Below, in pieces: positions 15,096 through 22,516 of a DNA stretch of 23,627 nt (positions are counted from its first letter, which is position 1; every line of letters starts with the position of its first letter). The notes beneath the pieces were generated by a model. It saw only the letters and a list, made by a program, of their open reading frames with translations, did no database searches and had not been told where the DNA came from. The DNA lies in NCBI GenBank assembly GCA_964496595.1, contig CAZCAI010000071.1:1-23627 (forward strand), in the 5' to 3' direction. A program made the translations under genes and the position numbers. Source of the DNA: JAAAOZ01 sp964496595. Its GTDB lineage: Bacteria > Chloroflexota > Anaerolineae > B4-G1 > SLSP01.

Positions 15096-16592
15096 TCACC
15101 AGGTGCGCAGCATCTCCACGAAGAGGCGGACGCCATAGCCGGTGGCGCCGGTGGGCGTGTAGTTCTCGCCCTTGTCGATGATCTCCATGCCGGCCATGTC
15201 GATGTGCACCCACGGCACATCGTCCGGGGTGAATTTGCTCAGGAAATATCCGGCGGTGATGGCGCCGGCCGGTCGCCCGCCCAAGTGCTTGGTATCCGCG
15301 ACCTCGCTCTTGAGCTGTTTGTCGTACTCCTTGAAGAGCGGCAGCGGCCAGACGCGCTCGCGCATCGTTTCGCCGGCCGCGCGCAGCTTCTCGATCAGGC
15401 CATCATCGCCCATTGCGGCGGCGGCGACCGTTCCCAGCGCGATGACGTGGGACCCCGTCAGTGTGGCCATATCGAAGACGGCGTCGGGGCCGAACTCCTC
15501 GGTGTAGGTGAGGGCGTCGACCAAGAGCATGCGGCCCTCCGCATCGGTGTTGATGATCTCGATGGTCAGGCCCTTGCGGGAGCCGACGACGTCGCCAGGC
15601 TTGGTAGCGTTCGCATCGGGCATGTTCTCTGTCGCGGGGACTAATCCCACGACGCGCAGGGGCAGATCCAACAGCGAGACAGCCCGCATCGCGCCTAAGA
15701 CCGCCGCGCCGCCCGCCATGTCGCCCTTCATCCGGCCCATGTCCTGGCTCGGCTTGATGGAGATGCCGCCCGTGTCGAAGGTGATGCCCTTGCCGACGAG
15801 CGCCACAGTGGGCAGATCGTCGCGGTCGGCGTTGTGCTCCAGGATGATGAGCCGGGGTGGGGCGCCGCCGCCCTGGGCGACGCTGAGGAAGGCGTGCATC
15901 TCTAGGGCCTCAATGCCCTCGCGATCCAGTACTTGGATCGCCATGCCGCCCGCTTCCGCGATTTGCCGCGCTTGCTCCGCCAGGTGCTCCGGCGTCGCGA
16001 TGTTCGCCGGGCGATTGACCAGGTCACGCGTGAAGTTGGTCGATTCGGCCAGGATTTGTCCGCGTCGCGCGCCGCTCTCCAAGGCGGCTTGTCGCTCGGC
16101 GTCGAACTCCACCAGGGTCAGGGTCTCGATGTCGGGGCGGACGTCCTCCAGCTTGGTCTTCAGCTCGTGGAAGCGGTAGAGGCCTAAGATCGTGCCCTCG
16201 ACGGTGGCGGCGGCCGCATCCTCGGGGGCCAGGCCGCCGACGCCCGCGCCGTGGGTGATGGTGTGGAGTTCGGTCACGCCCAAGCTGCGCGCCTTCTTCG
16301 CGGCCGCCGCTGCGGCGCGCCGCACGCCTTCCGCGTCGAAGTCGTCGGATTTTCCCAGGCCGACGAGGATCACGCGCTTGGCGGGCAGCGCCTCGCCGGG
16401 GTAGAGCACGGCGACCTCGCCGGCCTTGCCGCGAAAATCCCCGCCCGCGATGAGCGCCTGGATTTGTCCGCCCAGCGCGGCATCGACCGCGCCGGTGGCG
16501 CCGCCGGGTTCCTCGACGCCCTCGAAGAGGTTGACGACAATTGCTTGCGCGGCTTGCTCTTGAATCCCGCCGATGACAATGTTTGTTTTCAT
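15096..16592 (-). CDS. pepA: Leucyl aminopeptidase, peptidase family M17
   Basis: A 498-residue cytosolic two-metal aminopeptidase that removes N-terminal residues from peptides and acts as a hexamer in characterised members. The C-terminal catalytic domain (about 185-498) has every key motif. These are VGKGITFDTGG with metal ligands K268 and D273, catalytic K280 in ISIK, D291 in MKGDMAGGA, and the family signature NTDAEGR with D350, E352 and R354. Residues 1-170 are the variable N-terminal domain. I start at ATG 16592 because GGAGG lies 8 nt upstream. The frame could extend to a TTG at 16607, but that overlaps the ribosome-binding site. It follows the nitrilase-like gene by 187 bp and may be expressed separately. 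Confidence 0.95.
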   Translation of the reverse strand: MKTNIVIGGIQEQAAQAIVVNLFEGVEEPGGATGAVDAALGGQIQALIAGGDFRGKAGEVAVLYPGEALPAKRVILVGLGKSDDFDAEGVRRAAAAAAKKARSLGVTELHTITHGAGVGGLAPEDAAAATVEGTILGLYRFHELKTKLEDVRPDIETLTLVEFDAERQAALESGARRGQILAESTNFTRDLVNRPANIATPEHLAEQARQIAEAGGMAIQVLDREGIEALEMHAFLSVAQGGGAPPRLIILEHNADRDDLPTVALVGKGITFDTGGISIKPSQDMGRMKGDMAGGAAVLGAMRAVSLLDLPLRVVGLVPATENMPDANATKPGDVVGSRKGLTIEIINTDAEGRMLLVDALTYTEEFGPDAVFDMATLTGSHVIALGTVAAAAMGDDGLIEKLRAAGETMRERVWPLPLFKEYDKQLKSEVADTKHLGGRPAGAITAGYFLSKFTPDDVPWVHIDMAGMEIIDKGENYTPTGATGYGVRLFVEMLRTW

Positions 16593-16670
16593 AGTGTATG
16601 CCTCCAATGGGTTTAAGGTGGTTGTGTAATAAAATTAGCTTTGATTACGAATTAAGAATGATGAATTGCG

Positions 16671-16769
16671 AATCCTTGCGAAGGTTTGATGCTATCTTGT
16701 CGCAGAGAATAGACATTCGGGCCACGCGATCCACTGGCTTGAAGGCTATTTGCAACCTTCGCAAGGGTT
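16671..16769. repeat. Inverted repeat of CCTTGCGAAGGTT flanking 67 bp
   Basis: CCTTGCGAAGGTT (16674-16686) returns inverted as AACCTTCGCAAGG (16754-16766). Pairing extends outward by three more positions with one wobble. Each arm is itself nearly palindromic, so two small hairpins or one large one could form in the 187-bp gap between the nitrilase-like and aminopeptidase genes. A GAATTGCGAAT stretch related to the repeat at 9032-9066 lies just to the left. No gene is seen in the gap. Confidence 0.55.
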
Positions 16770-16779
16770 GTCTAGACGT

Positions 16780-17937
16780 TCACTTCGCTTTCTTGCTCCA
16801 ACGGCCCAGCAGCAGGCCGAACAGGAAGGTGAGGATCATGCCGATGGCGGCGCCGAGGGCGTAATTGCGCAGGACAGTGTCCAGCGGAGCCATCCAGTGG
16901 CCGTAGGTGCGACGCAATCGCCGGCGATATTGCCACCGGGTCAGTCCCGGCAGGATGATGTCGGAGATGGTGTAGCTCAGCCAGGGGACGTGGGCCGGGG
17001 GCTGCGGCGCTAACGGGCGCAGGGCCACGTCGGGCAGAGTGATCTTCGCTGTGATGATGGCCTCGCCCGCGTCCTGCGAGCCGGCGGCCACGACGGCGCC
17101 GTCCGCGTCGATGATCTGAGCGGCGGGGAGCATGTCGCAGCGGACGCGCAAGTGATCCGCGCGCGCGACGTGCGGGAGCAGGTGCGGGGCCAGGGGCAAC
17201 ATCGCCGCCAGCGTCGCGCGGCCCTGGGGGATGGCGCTTTCGAATTGCCCAGCGCCGCTCGCGCCGATGACGGGGACGCCCATCCATGCCGCTTGCTCCG
17301 TCACCAGATCGACGAAGACGCGCGGGCCTACCTTGCGCAGCGACTTGAAGATTGGCCCCATCTCGCTGGCGGTGATCTCGTGATCGCTCGGCAGCACATA
17401 GGTGGGATCGGAGAGGTTGGGCGGGCAACTGCTGATCAGCATCAGATCGACCTTGCCGGCGTAACGTCGCCATAGCTCGGGGTGCGCCACGTCCCAGCAG
17501 ATGAGCATGCCAAAGCGGCCCAGTTTCGTCTCTGCCACGGTGATGCCGTGCCCGGCGCGGAAGTAGGCGCGCTCCCAGCCCCAGGGGTAGCGCTTATCGT
17601 AGCGCCAGCGCTGGCCTTCCGGCCCGATCAACAGGAGTGTGTTGTAGATTTCGTCCCGCGTTTTATCCAGGAGGAGCAGCGCGCCGGCCAAATAGATATT
17701 GTGCCGGTGCGCGGTCTCTGTCATCCAGGCGATGGTGGGGCCGTTCAGCGGTTCGGCGCGGCGATAGTTAGCATCGTCGTAGGTGTAGCCGGTGTTGAAC
17801 AGCTCCGGCAGCGCGATCACACGCGCGCCCGCGTTGGCGGCCTGCGCGACTAACGCCTGCGCGCGAGCCAGCCGCTCCGCCGTTGGCGCGGGCGCGACAT
17901 CCATTTGGACGGCGGCGACGTGTAGGGTTCTTGCCAT
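16780..17937 (-). CDS. Nitrilase-superfamily amidohydrolase with C-terminal membrane anchor
   Basis: A 385-residue protein. Residues 1 to about 310 are a carbon-nitrogen hydrolase domain with an intact Glu-Lys-Cys triad: E45 in ALPELFNTGY, K115 in YDKRYPWGWE and C147 in MLICWDVAHPE. The C-terminal 75 residues are not part of the core. They contain a proline-rich stretch, a basic segment (RWQYRRRLRRTYGHW) and one hydrophobic helix (about 360-378, ALGAAIGMILTFLFGLLLG) ending in WSKKAK, which suggests a cytoplasm-facing enzyme anchored to the membrane. There is no signal peptide. The reaction is hydrolysis of a carbon-nitrogen bond (amide, nitrile or N-carbamoyl), with the substrate unknown. The gene begins 4 bp after the NYN gene, with a weak ribosome-binding site, which suggests coupling. 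Confidence 0.88.
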   Translation of the reverse strand: MARTLHVAAVQMDVAPAPTAERLARAQALVAQAANAGARVIALPELFNTGYTYDDANYRRAEPLNGPTIAWMTETAHRHNIYLAGALLLLDKTRDEIYNTLLLIGPEGQRWRYDKRYPWGWERAYFRAGHGITVAETKLGRFGMLICWDVAHPELWRRYAGKVDLMLISSCPPNLSDPTYVLPSDHEITASEMGPIFKSLRKVGPRVFVDLVTEQAAWMGVPVIGASGAGQFESAIPQGRATLAAMLPLAPHLLPHVARADHLRVRCDMLPAAQIIDADGAVVAAGSQDAGEAIITAKITLPDVALRPLAPQPPAHVPWLSYTISDIILPGLTRWQYRRRLRRTYGHWMAPLDTVLRNYALGAAIGMILTFLFGLLLGRWSKKAK

Positions 17938-17941
17938 AATC

Positions 17942-19915
17942 TTATCCCGTGCCCCTGGCGATGCGCTCCAGCGCCATACGGGTATCGCGCGTGCCGGGGA
18001 TCTGGGCCGTGCGCTCGAAGCTTTCCAGATGTTGCCGCACGATGCGCAGCATCGCGGGGTTGACGCGCTGTAGCTCGCGCACTTGAGCCAGCCATTGTTC
18101 GCGCACGGCGGGATTTGAGTGGGTGTAGAGCGCGACGGCGATCCGGCCCGGATGGGTGCGTCCCGGCGAGAATTGCAGCATCTCGTCGTTTTCGTTGGCC
18201 GCCACGGTGAAGTAAAAGGAAAGGAGCGGCTCGACTAAGCGTTGGATCTTCTCCCAGACGGCCTCGGTCTCGCGGGCCAACGCGAAGAAGGCCAGGTAGT
18301 AGGTCTTTGCCTGGTCGTAGTCGAAGCGGAAGAAGTGCGCGCCGGCGCTGGCCGCGCAATAGCTCGAAAGATACCACTCCAGATCCATCTGGCTGGCGCC
18401 GGGGGTGTGGGATTGGATCAGATTGTAGACCATGCGCGCGGCGCGGATGAAATAATCGCGCGCCTCCTCGAAATCGGTCATGCGGATGCGCAGGCCCATG
18501 TCGTTCAGCTCGGCGGCGCGCGCCAGGGAGGGCGGTTCTTTCAACATGACGGCTTGCAGATCCTCCATCACGACGCTTAGCTCCGGCGTCTGCGCCGGAT
18601 AGTCCGGGATGTCAGGCTTGCCGATTCCACTGGGCACAGCGTCCGCGCTTTCTGGCATAGGCGTCGTTGCGCACGCCTCACGCGCCAACAGGATCAGCCG
18701 TTCCACACGCGCGCGCTGATCCACCGTCCCGAAGAGCAACATCGCCAGCGCGTCGGGGCGCAGCTTCAGATGTTTCCGAATCCAGATGACGAGGTAGGCG
18801 CTCTCGCAGCAGTCGACGAAGGTCTGGACGGAGAGGTTCGGCTTGAGCGTCAGTAGATCTAACTGCCAGGATTGGGGGCGCGGCGCGAAGACATCGGCGT
18901 ACTTCATCAGCTTGGCGACGGCGCGCACCTCCTCCCGCGAGCGCAAGACGTTGTCCGCGTCGTATTTGGCCTTGAGGTGCAGGACCGTCTCCTCCAACGT
19001 GTAGGCGCCGGAGGATTCTGAGAGCAGAGCGAAGAGGTCTTGCAGGATGTCGGTGCGCGTGTGCGGGTCCATCAGGCGGAGGCCGGCCGTGCTCAGCGCC
19101 ACGCGATGCTCCAACAGTTCGTCATCGGGCGGGCGCGCCGTCACCTGGGGTTTGAGCGCGACCCAGAGCACTTTGTCGTGCATCTTGGAGTTCACCAGAT
19201 CCGACTGGGCCTCCACAAAATCGCGGAATTGACGGTAGCCCAGCTCTGTCTCGTTGAAGGTAGGGTCTAATTTGAGCATCATCACTTTGAGTTGGCTGGC
19301 GTTGACCTCATCATCTTCGACCTGCGGGAGCAGCGTGCGCAGCGCGTCTAGGAGCAACTGGCGACTGCGCTCCAGGCGATAGGCGGCGGTGCGCGTCTCG
19401 GAGCCGATGAGGGTATCGTAGAGGATGAAGTGATCGCAGGATTTGACGAGCACCTCGCTAGTCGATTGGCGCAATCCCAGGCCCACGACGACTTTGCCGT
19501 AGGTGCGCAGCTTGCGCGCGACCGCGCTAAAGTCGCTGTCGCCGGTCACGAGGAAGAAGACCGCGATCTCCGGGTGGGTGAACGCGGCCTCCAGCGCGTC
19601 GACTACCATTTGGATGTCGGCGGCGTTTTTGCGATGGCGCGGGCTGTAGCGGAACATCTGCGTCAGTTCGATGGCGTGGGCCAGCAGATCCTGCTGGTAA
19701 CGGCCGTAGCTGGTCCAATCGCAATAGGCGCGGCGGATGGTGCAGCGTCCCCATTGCTGGGCTGCTTCCATCAACACATCGACCTTGCATTCGCCGTAAA
19801 TCTCCTCGGCGGTGATGACAATATTCTCAAAGTCGATGAAGACGGCGACCTGGGTATTATCATCCTGCCTGGCGTTTTGTGCGAGTGTGCCGGGTATGAA
19901 TTGTGGAACTCTCAT
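17942..19915 (-). CDS. NYN-domain putative ribonuclease with LOTUS-like and helical-repeat domains
   Basis: A 657-residue multidomain protein. Residues about 22-170 form a NYN (PIN-like, LabA/DUF88) domain with the acidic active-site set visible: D28 in VAVFIDFEN, D100 in AADIQMVVD, and D126/D128 in VTGDSDF. Residues about 180-255 resemble an OST-HTH/LOTUS winged helix (LLLDALRTLLP, YRQFRDFVEAQSDLV), and about 285-356 may be a second one. About 460-640 is helical and TPR-like (ARAAELNDMGLRI, EARDYFIRAARM, YDQAKTYYLAFF). The start is the ATG with GAGGAG upstream. The frame extends upstream to 20116 but that part lies inside the dehydrogenase gene. It starts 2 bp after the dehydrogenase stop. 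RNA cleavage is inferred from the fold. The target is unknown. Confidence 0.85.
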   Translation of the reverse strand: MRVPQFIPGTLAQNARQDDNTQVAVFIDFENIVITAEEIYGECKVDVLMEAAQQWGRCTIRRAYCDWTSYGRYQQDLLAHAIELTQMFRYSPRHRKNAADIQMVVDALEAAFTHPEIAVFFLVTGDSDFSAVARKLRTYGKVVVGLGLRQSTSEVLVKSCDHFILYDTLIGSETRTAAYRLERSRQLLLDALRTLLPQVEDDEVNASQLKVMMLKLDPTFNETELGYRQFRDFVEAQSDLVNSKMHDKVLWVALKPQVTARPPDDELLEHRVALSTAGLRLMDPHTRTDILQDLFALLSESSGAYTLEETVLHLKAKYDADNVLRSREEVRAVAKLMKYADVFAPRPQSWQLDLLTLKPNLSVQTFVDCCESAYLVIWIRKHLKLRPDALAMLLFGTVDQRARVERLILLAREACATTPMPESADAVPSGIGKPDIPDYPAQTPELSVVMEDLQAVMLKEPPSLARAAELNDMGLRIRMTDFEEARDYFIRAARMVYNLIQSHTPGASQMDLEWYLSSYCAASAGAHFFRFDYDQAKTYYLAFFALARETEAVWEKIQRLVEPLLSFYFTVAANENDEMLQFSPGRTHPGRIAVALYTHSNPAVREQWLAQVRELQRVNPAMLRIVRQHLESFERTAQIPGTRDTRMALERIARGTG

Positions 19916-19917
19916 TG

Positions 19918-21057
19918 TTAGCGCTCCTCTTGGACTTCTTGGCGCTCCAGGTAGGCGTGCATGGTGCCGCGATAGAGCGCGCGCTCCAGGTAATTGGTGC
20001 TGGCGACAGATAGTTCCTCGTAGGGCTTGCGGAGGAGTATGTCCAACATCCAGCCGACCTGCCGCCCGTAGCGGCGCATGCACTCCTTGGGATTCAGGCC
20101 CGGCCACGAGTAGCAACTCACCGTCGTCCGCCGGTGCTCGGTGCTCACCTGCGGGGGTAATTCGTCAAAGGCGGGGTGATCGGGCGGGAACTCGTACTCG
20201 TCTAAGTCGCCGGTGGGGAGGCCCTCGATGGCTTTTACCTGGATGGGATCGGTCTCGGTGATGTAGGGGTCGGCGGTCACATCGACGACGACGGCGTGCT
20301 CCGGCAGCACGCCAATCAGGTCGTTGGGGAAGATGTAATGCGTGGGATCGGAGCGGAAGGTGGTATCGACGAACATATCGGCGCGGGACATCAGGTCGAT
20401 CAGCACGGGGCGATCTTGGGTGATGTTGCGCCCGATCATGTGGACGATGACGCCGGGGACGCCGCGCAGCAGGAGCGCGCGATGGAGCGCCACGTCGCCG
20501 TATTTGGTGGCGGCTTCGGCGGCGAAGCGCCCGACTGCTCCGGCGCCCACCACGATGACCTCGATCACTTTGCGCGTGCGGGCATCGAAGTTCGGCAGGG
20601 TCTTCTGTAGCGCGCGGAATCCGGCCCAGATGGCATTCCAACTGGTGCCTTGGATATTCTCAACCAGGCGCTTGCCTTCGTCATCGACGATGCTGTCCAT
20701 CGAGATGGGGCGCAAGCCCAGTTCCTGCATCAATTGGAGACGGGTTGGGTGGGTGGGATAGTGCAGCATCGAGAAGAGAATGGCGCCCGGTTGCATCCGT
20801 GGCATCTCGTAATCCTCTGGGGAGCGCACCTGGAGGATGATGTCCTGTTCGTAGCAGGCTTGATTGGGCGCAAATCGGACGTTGGAAAAGCCCTCGGTGT
20901 AGCGCGCGGGCTTGATGTTCATGCCAGAGCCGTAGCCTTTTTCTAACACGACCTCGCGCGCGAGCGGGGCGATGCGGTGGATCAGGGCCGGCAGAAAGTC
21001 GCGCACCTCGCCGGGTTCTTTGTGCATCCTTGGAAAACCAACTGAGTGTGGGGGCAT
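19918..21057 (-). CDS. Alanine dehydrogenase/PNT-fold NAD(P)-dependent dehydrogenase (complete paralog)
   Basis: A 379-residue protein of the AlaDh_PNT superfamily. The N-terminal domain carries a substrate-side pattern (PRMHKEPGEVRDFLPALI, EKGYGSGM, YTEG). A Rossmann core starts at EVIVVGAGAVGRFAAEA, the NAD-binding GxGxxG. In classical alanine dehydrogenases a catalytic lysine lies in VKVKEP and a histidine in YLH. Here the corresponding segments read LQVRSP and SMLHYP, so histidine (H98) is kept but lysine appears replaced by arginine (R78). The C-terminal region has TTVSCYSWPGLNPKECM, shared with the neighbour. The start has GGAGGG at good spacing. It forms a near-abutting unit with the NYN and nitrilase genes. 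Classical alanine dehydrogenase activity is doubtful. An imine or amino-acid-type reductase is more likely. Confidence 0.82.
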   Translation of the reverse strand: MPPHSVGFPRMHKEPGEVRDFLPALIHRIAPLAREVVLEKGYGSGMNIKPARYTEGFSNVRFAPNQACYEQDIILQVRSPEDYEMPRMQPGAILFSMLHYPTHPTRLQLMQELGLRPISMDSIVDDEGKRLVENIQGTSWNAIWAGFRALQKTLPNFDARTRKVIEVIVVGAGAVGRFAAEAATKYGDVALHRALLLRGVPGVIVHMIGRNITQDRPVLIDLMSRADMFVDTTFRSDPTHYIFPNDLIGVLPEHAVVVDVTADPYITETDPIQVKAIEGLPTGDLDEYEFPPDHPAFDELPPQVSTEHRRTTVSCYSWPGLNPKECMRRYGRQVGWMLDILLRKPYEELSVASTNYLERALYRGTMHAYLERQEVQEER

Positions 21058-21112
21058 ACGTCGCCCTCCTTTCGGTTCCTTAAAATAGGTTGAGATTGTT
21101 TGCTCAAGAAAA

Positions 21113-21137
21113 CGTATTGCGTATTTCGTATTGCGTA
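21113..21137. repeat. CGTATTG heptamer tandem repeat
   Basis: Three and a half units read CGTATTG, CGTATTT, CGTATTG, CGTA in the 92-bp gap between the two dehydrogenase paralogs. Unit length and style match the GAATTGC tract at 9032-9066, which suggests one mechanism of repeat growth in this genome. No hairpin with a T-run was seen, so read-through between the paralogs is plausible. Confidence 0.6.
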
Positions 21138-21149
21138 AAAATTAAATCG

Positions 21150-22041
21150 CTATGTAGATCTCGGTTGTTTTGGGGAATTGTGTCGTTCCAGGAAATAATT
21201 GAGTGTGCCGCGATAGAGCGCGCGCTCGAAGTGCGTTTCGCTGCTGAGGGTTAATTTGGCGAATGGTTTGCGCAGGAGGATGCGGAGGAGCGGCTCGATC
21301 TGCTGGCCATAGCGCTGCATACAGGCTTGGGGGCGCAGGCCGGGCCACGAGTAGCAGCTCACCGTCATCCGCCGGTGCACGGTGCTCACCTCGGCGGGGA
21401 GCGCGTCGAAGGCGGGATGATCCGGCGGGAACTCGTACTCGCTCAGTGTGCCGGTGGGGAGGCCCTCGATGCCCTTTACCTGGATCGGGCGGATCTCGGT
21501 GTTGTAGGGGTCGGCGGCCAGATCGACGACGACGGCGTGCTCCGGCAGGTAGCCGATCAGCTCGTTGGGGATGATGGCTTGGGTGGTATCGGCGCGGCCG
21601 GTCGCATCGACTAACATATCGGAGGCAACGAGGAGCCGTTTGAGCCAATCGCGGTTGCCCGTGACGCGGCGATCCACCAGCAGGGCGACGACGCCGGGGA
21701 TATTCTGCTCCCACATTCCCTTCAGCGCGGCGATGTCGCCGTACTTGGCCGCGGCCTCGGCGGCGTAGCGGCCCACCGCTCCCGCGCCGATGATGGTCGC
21801 GCGGATGGGATCGCGGTGCGGGGACATAAAGGCCGGGTAGGTCTTGAGGAGCGCCTGGAATCCGGCCCAAATGGCGTTCCAACTGGTGCCGCGCAGATTC
21901 TCGATCAGGCGCGCGCCGTCATCGTTGGTGACGCCGTCCATCGCGATGGGCCGCACGCCCAGCTCCTGCATCAACGCCACGCGCGGGGCATGGGTGAGGA
22001 AGTGGAGCATCGAGAAGAGGATGGCGCCAGGGCGCATCCGC
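21150..22041 (-). CDS. Alanine dehydrogenase/PNT-fold dehydrogenase, N-terminus lost in the assembly gap
   Basis: The visible 296 residues are a close paralog of the next gene downstream. The shared stretches include RPGAILFSMLH, GTSWNAIWAGF, IIGAGAVGRYAAEAAAKYG, GIEGLPTG, EYEFPPDHPAFD and VSCYSWPGL. By alignment with the complete paralog about 86 N-terminal residues are missing into the N run, including the part that would show the lysine/arginine active-site position. The visible histidine in SMLHFLT is conserved. The frame runs across the Ns into a cyclophilin, but this is an artefact of the gap length. The stop is a TAG at 21150. The tandem arrangement suggests duplication followed by divergence, or a heteromeric pair. 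Confidence 0.82.
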
Positions 22042-22141
22042 NNNNNNNNNNNNNNNNNNNNNNNNNNNNNNNNNNNNNNNNNNNNNNNNNNNNNNNNNNN
22101 NNNNNNNNNNNNNNNNNNNNNNNNNNNNNNNNNNNNNNNNN
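22042..22141. other. Assembly gap (100 N)
   Basis: A run of exactly 100 N. The left flank is the middle of a dehydrogenase gene and the right flank the middle of a cyclophilin gene. The missing parts of both (about 86 residues of the dehydrogenase and probably about 50 of the cyclophilin) need some 400 bp or more, so the true gap is longer than 100 bp and the N count is a placeholder. Confidence 0.95.
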
Positions 22142-22514
22142 CGTGCGTGATGAAGAATTGGCTGCCGTTGGTGTTGGGGCCGGCGTTCGCCATCGAGATC
22201 ACGCCGCGCTCGTGGCGGAGCGGATTGCCTCGGGTCTCGTCCTCGAATTTGTAGCCCGGCCCGCCGCGCCCGGTGCCCGTCGGATCGCCGCCCTGGATCA
22301 TAAAGTTGTCGATCACGCGATGGAAGATCACGCCATCGTAAAACCCCTCGCGCGCTAAGAAGATGAAGTTGTTCACCGTCTTGGGCGCGTGCTGCGGGTA
22401 AAGCTCCAGTTCAATCGTGCCTTTATCCGTCTCGATCGCGGCGCGATAGGTTGTGTCGGTATCGATTTGCATCTCTGGGGGGCTGTTCCATTGCTGTTGT
22501 CGTTTTGCCATCAT
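22142..22514 (-). CDS. Peptidyl-prolyl cis-trans isomerase, cyclophilin type (C-terminus lost in the gap)
   Basis: The first 124 residues of a small cytosolic cyclophilin, which speeds proline isomerisation during protein folding. The catalytic and ligand-binding motifs are present: YDGVIFHRVIDNFMIQGGDP with the active-site His-Arg-Phe-Gln set, GYKFEDE, and GVISMANAGPNTNGSQFFIT. There is no signal peptide. A short polar extension (about residues 1-18) precedes the domain. The start has GGAGGG about 10 nt upstream, and the ATG is followed directly by a second ATG. The C-terminal third lies in the N run. The gene begins 2 bp after the stop of the TPR-like gene, so the two are co-transcribed. 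Confidence 0.92.
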
Positions 22515-22516
22515 TG

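Noticed and set aside
14982..15644. Plus-strand 220-codon frame with AAGGAGGTGATG near its start
   Set aside because: Most of it is antisense to the M17 aminopeptidase and the rest covers a palindrome. The Shine-Dalgarno match is to an internal ATG with 1-2 nt spacing.
19916..20116. 67-residue N-terminal extension of the NYN protein
   Set aside because: It overlaps the end of the dehydrogenase gene and has shadow-like arginine- and proline-rich sequence. The ATG at 19915 has GAGGAG upstream.
21150..22514. A single 454-residue fusion of cyclophilin and dehydrogenase
   Set aside because: The frame crosses 100 N. The two halves belong to unrelated complete families, and the paralog at 19918-21057 shows that the dehydrogenase has its own N-terminus.
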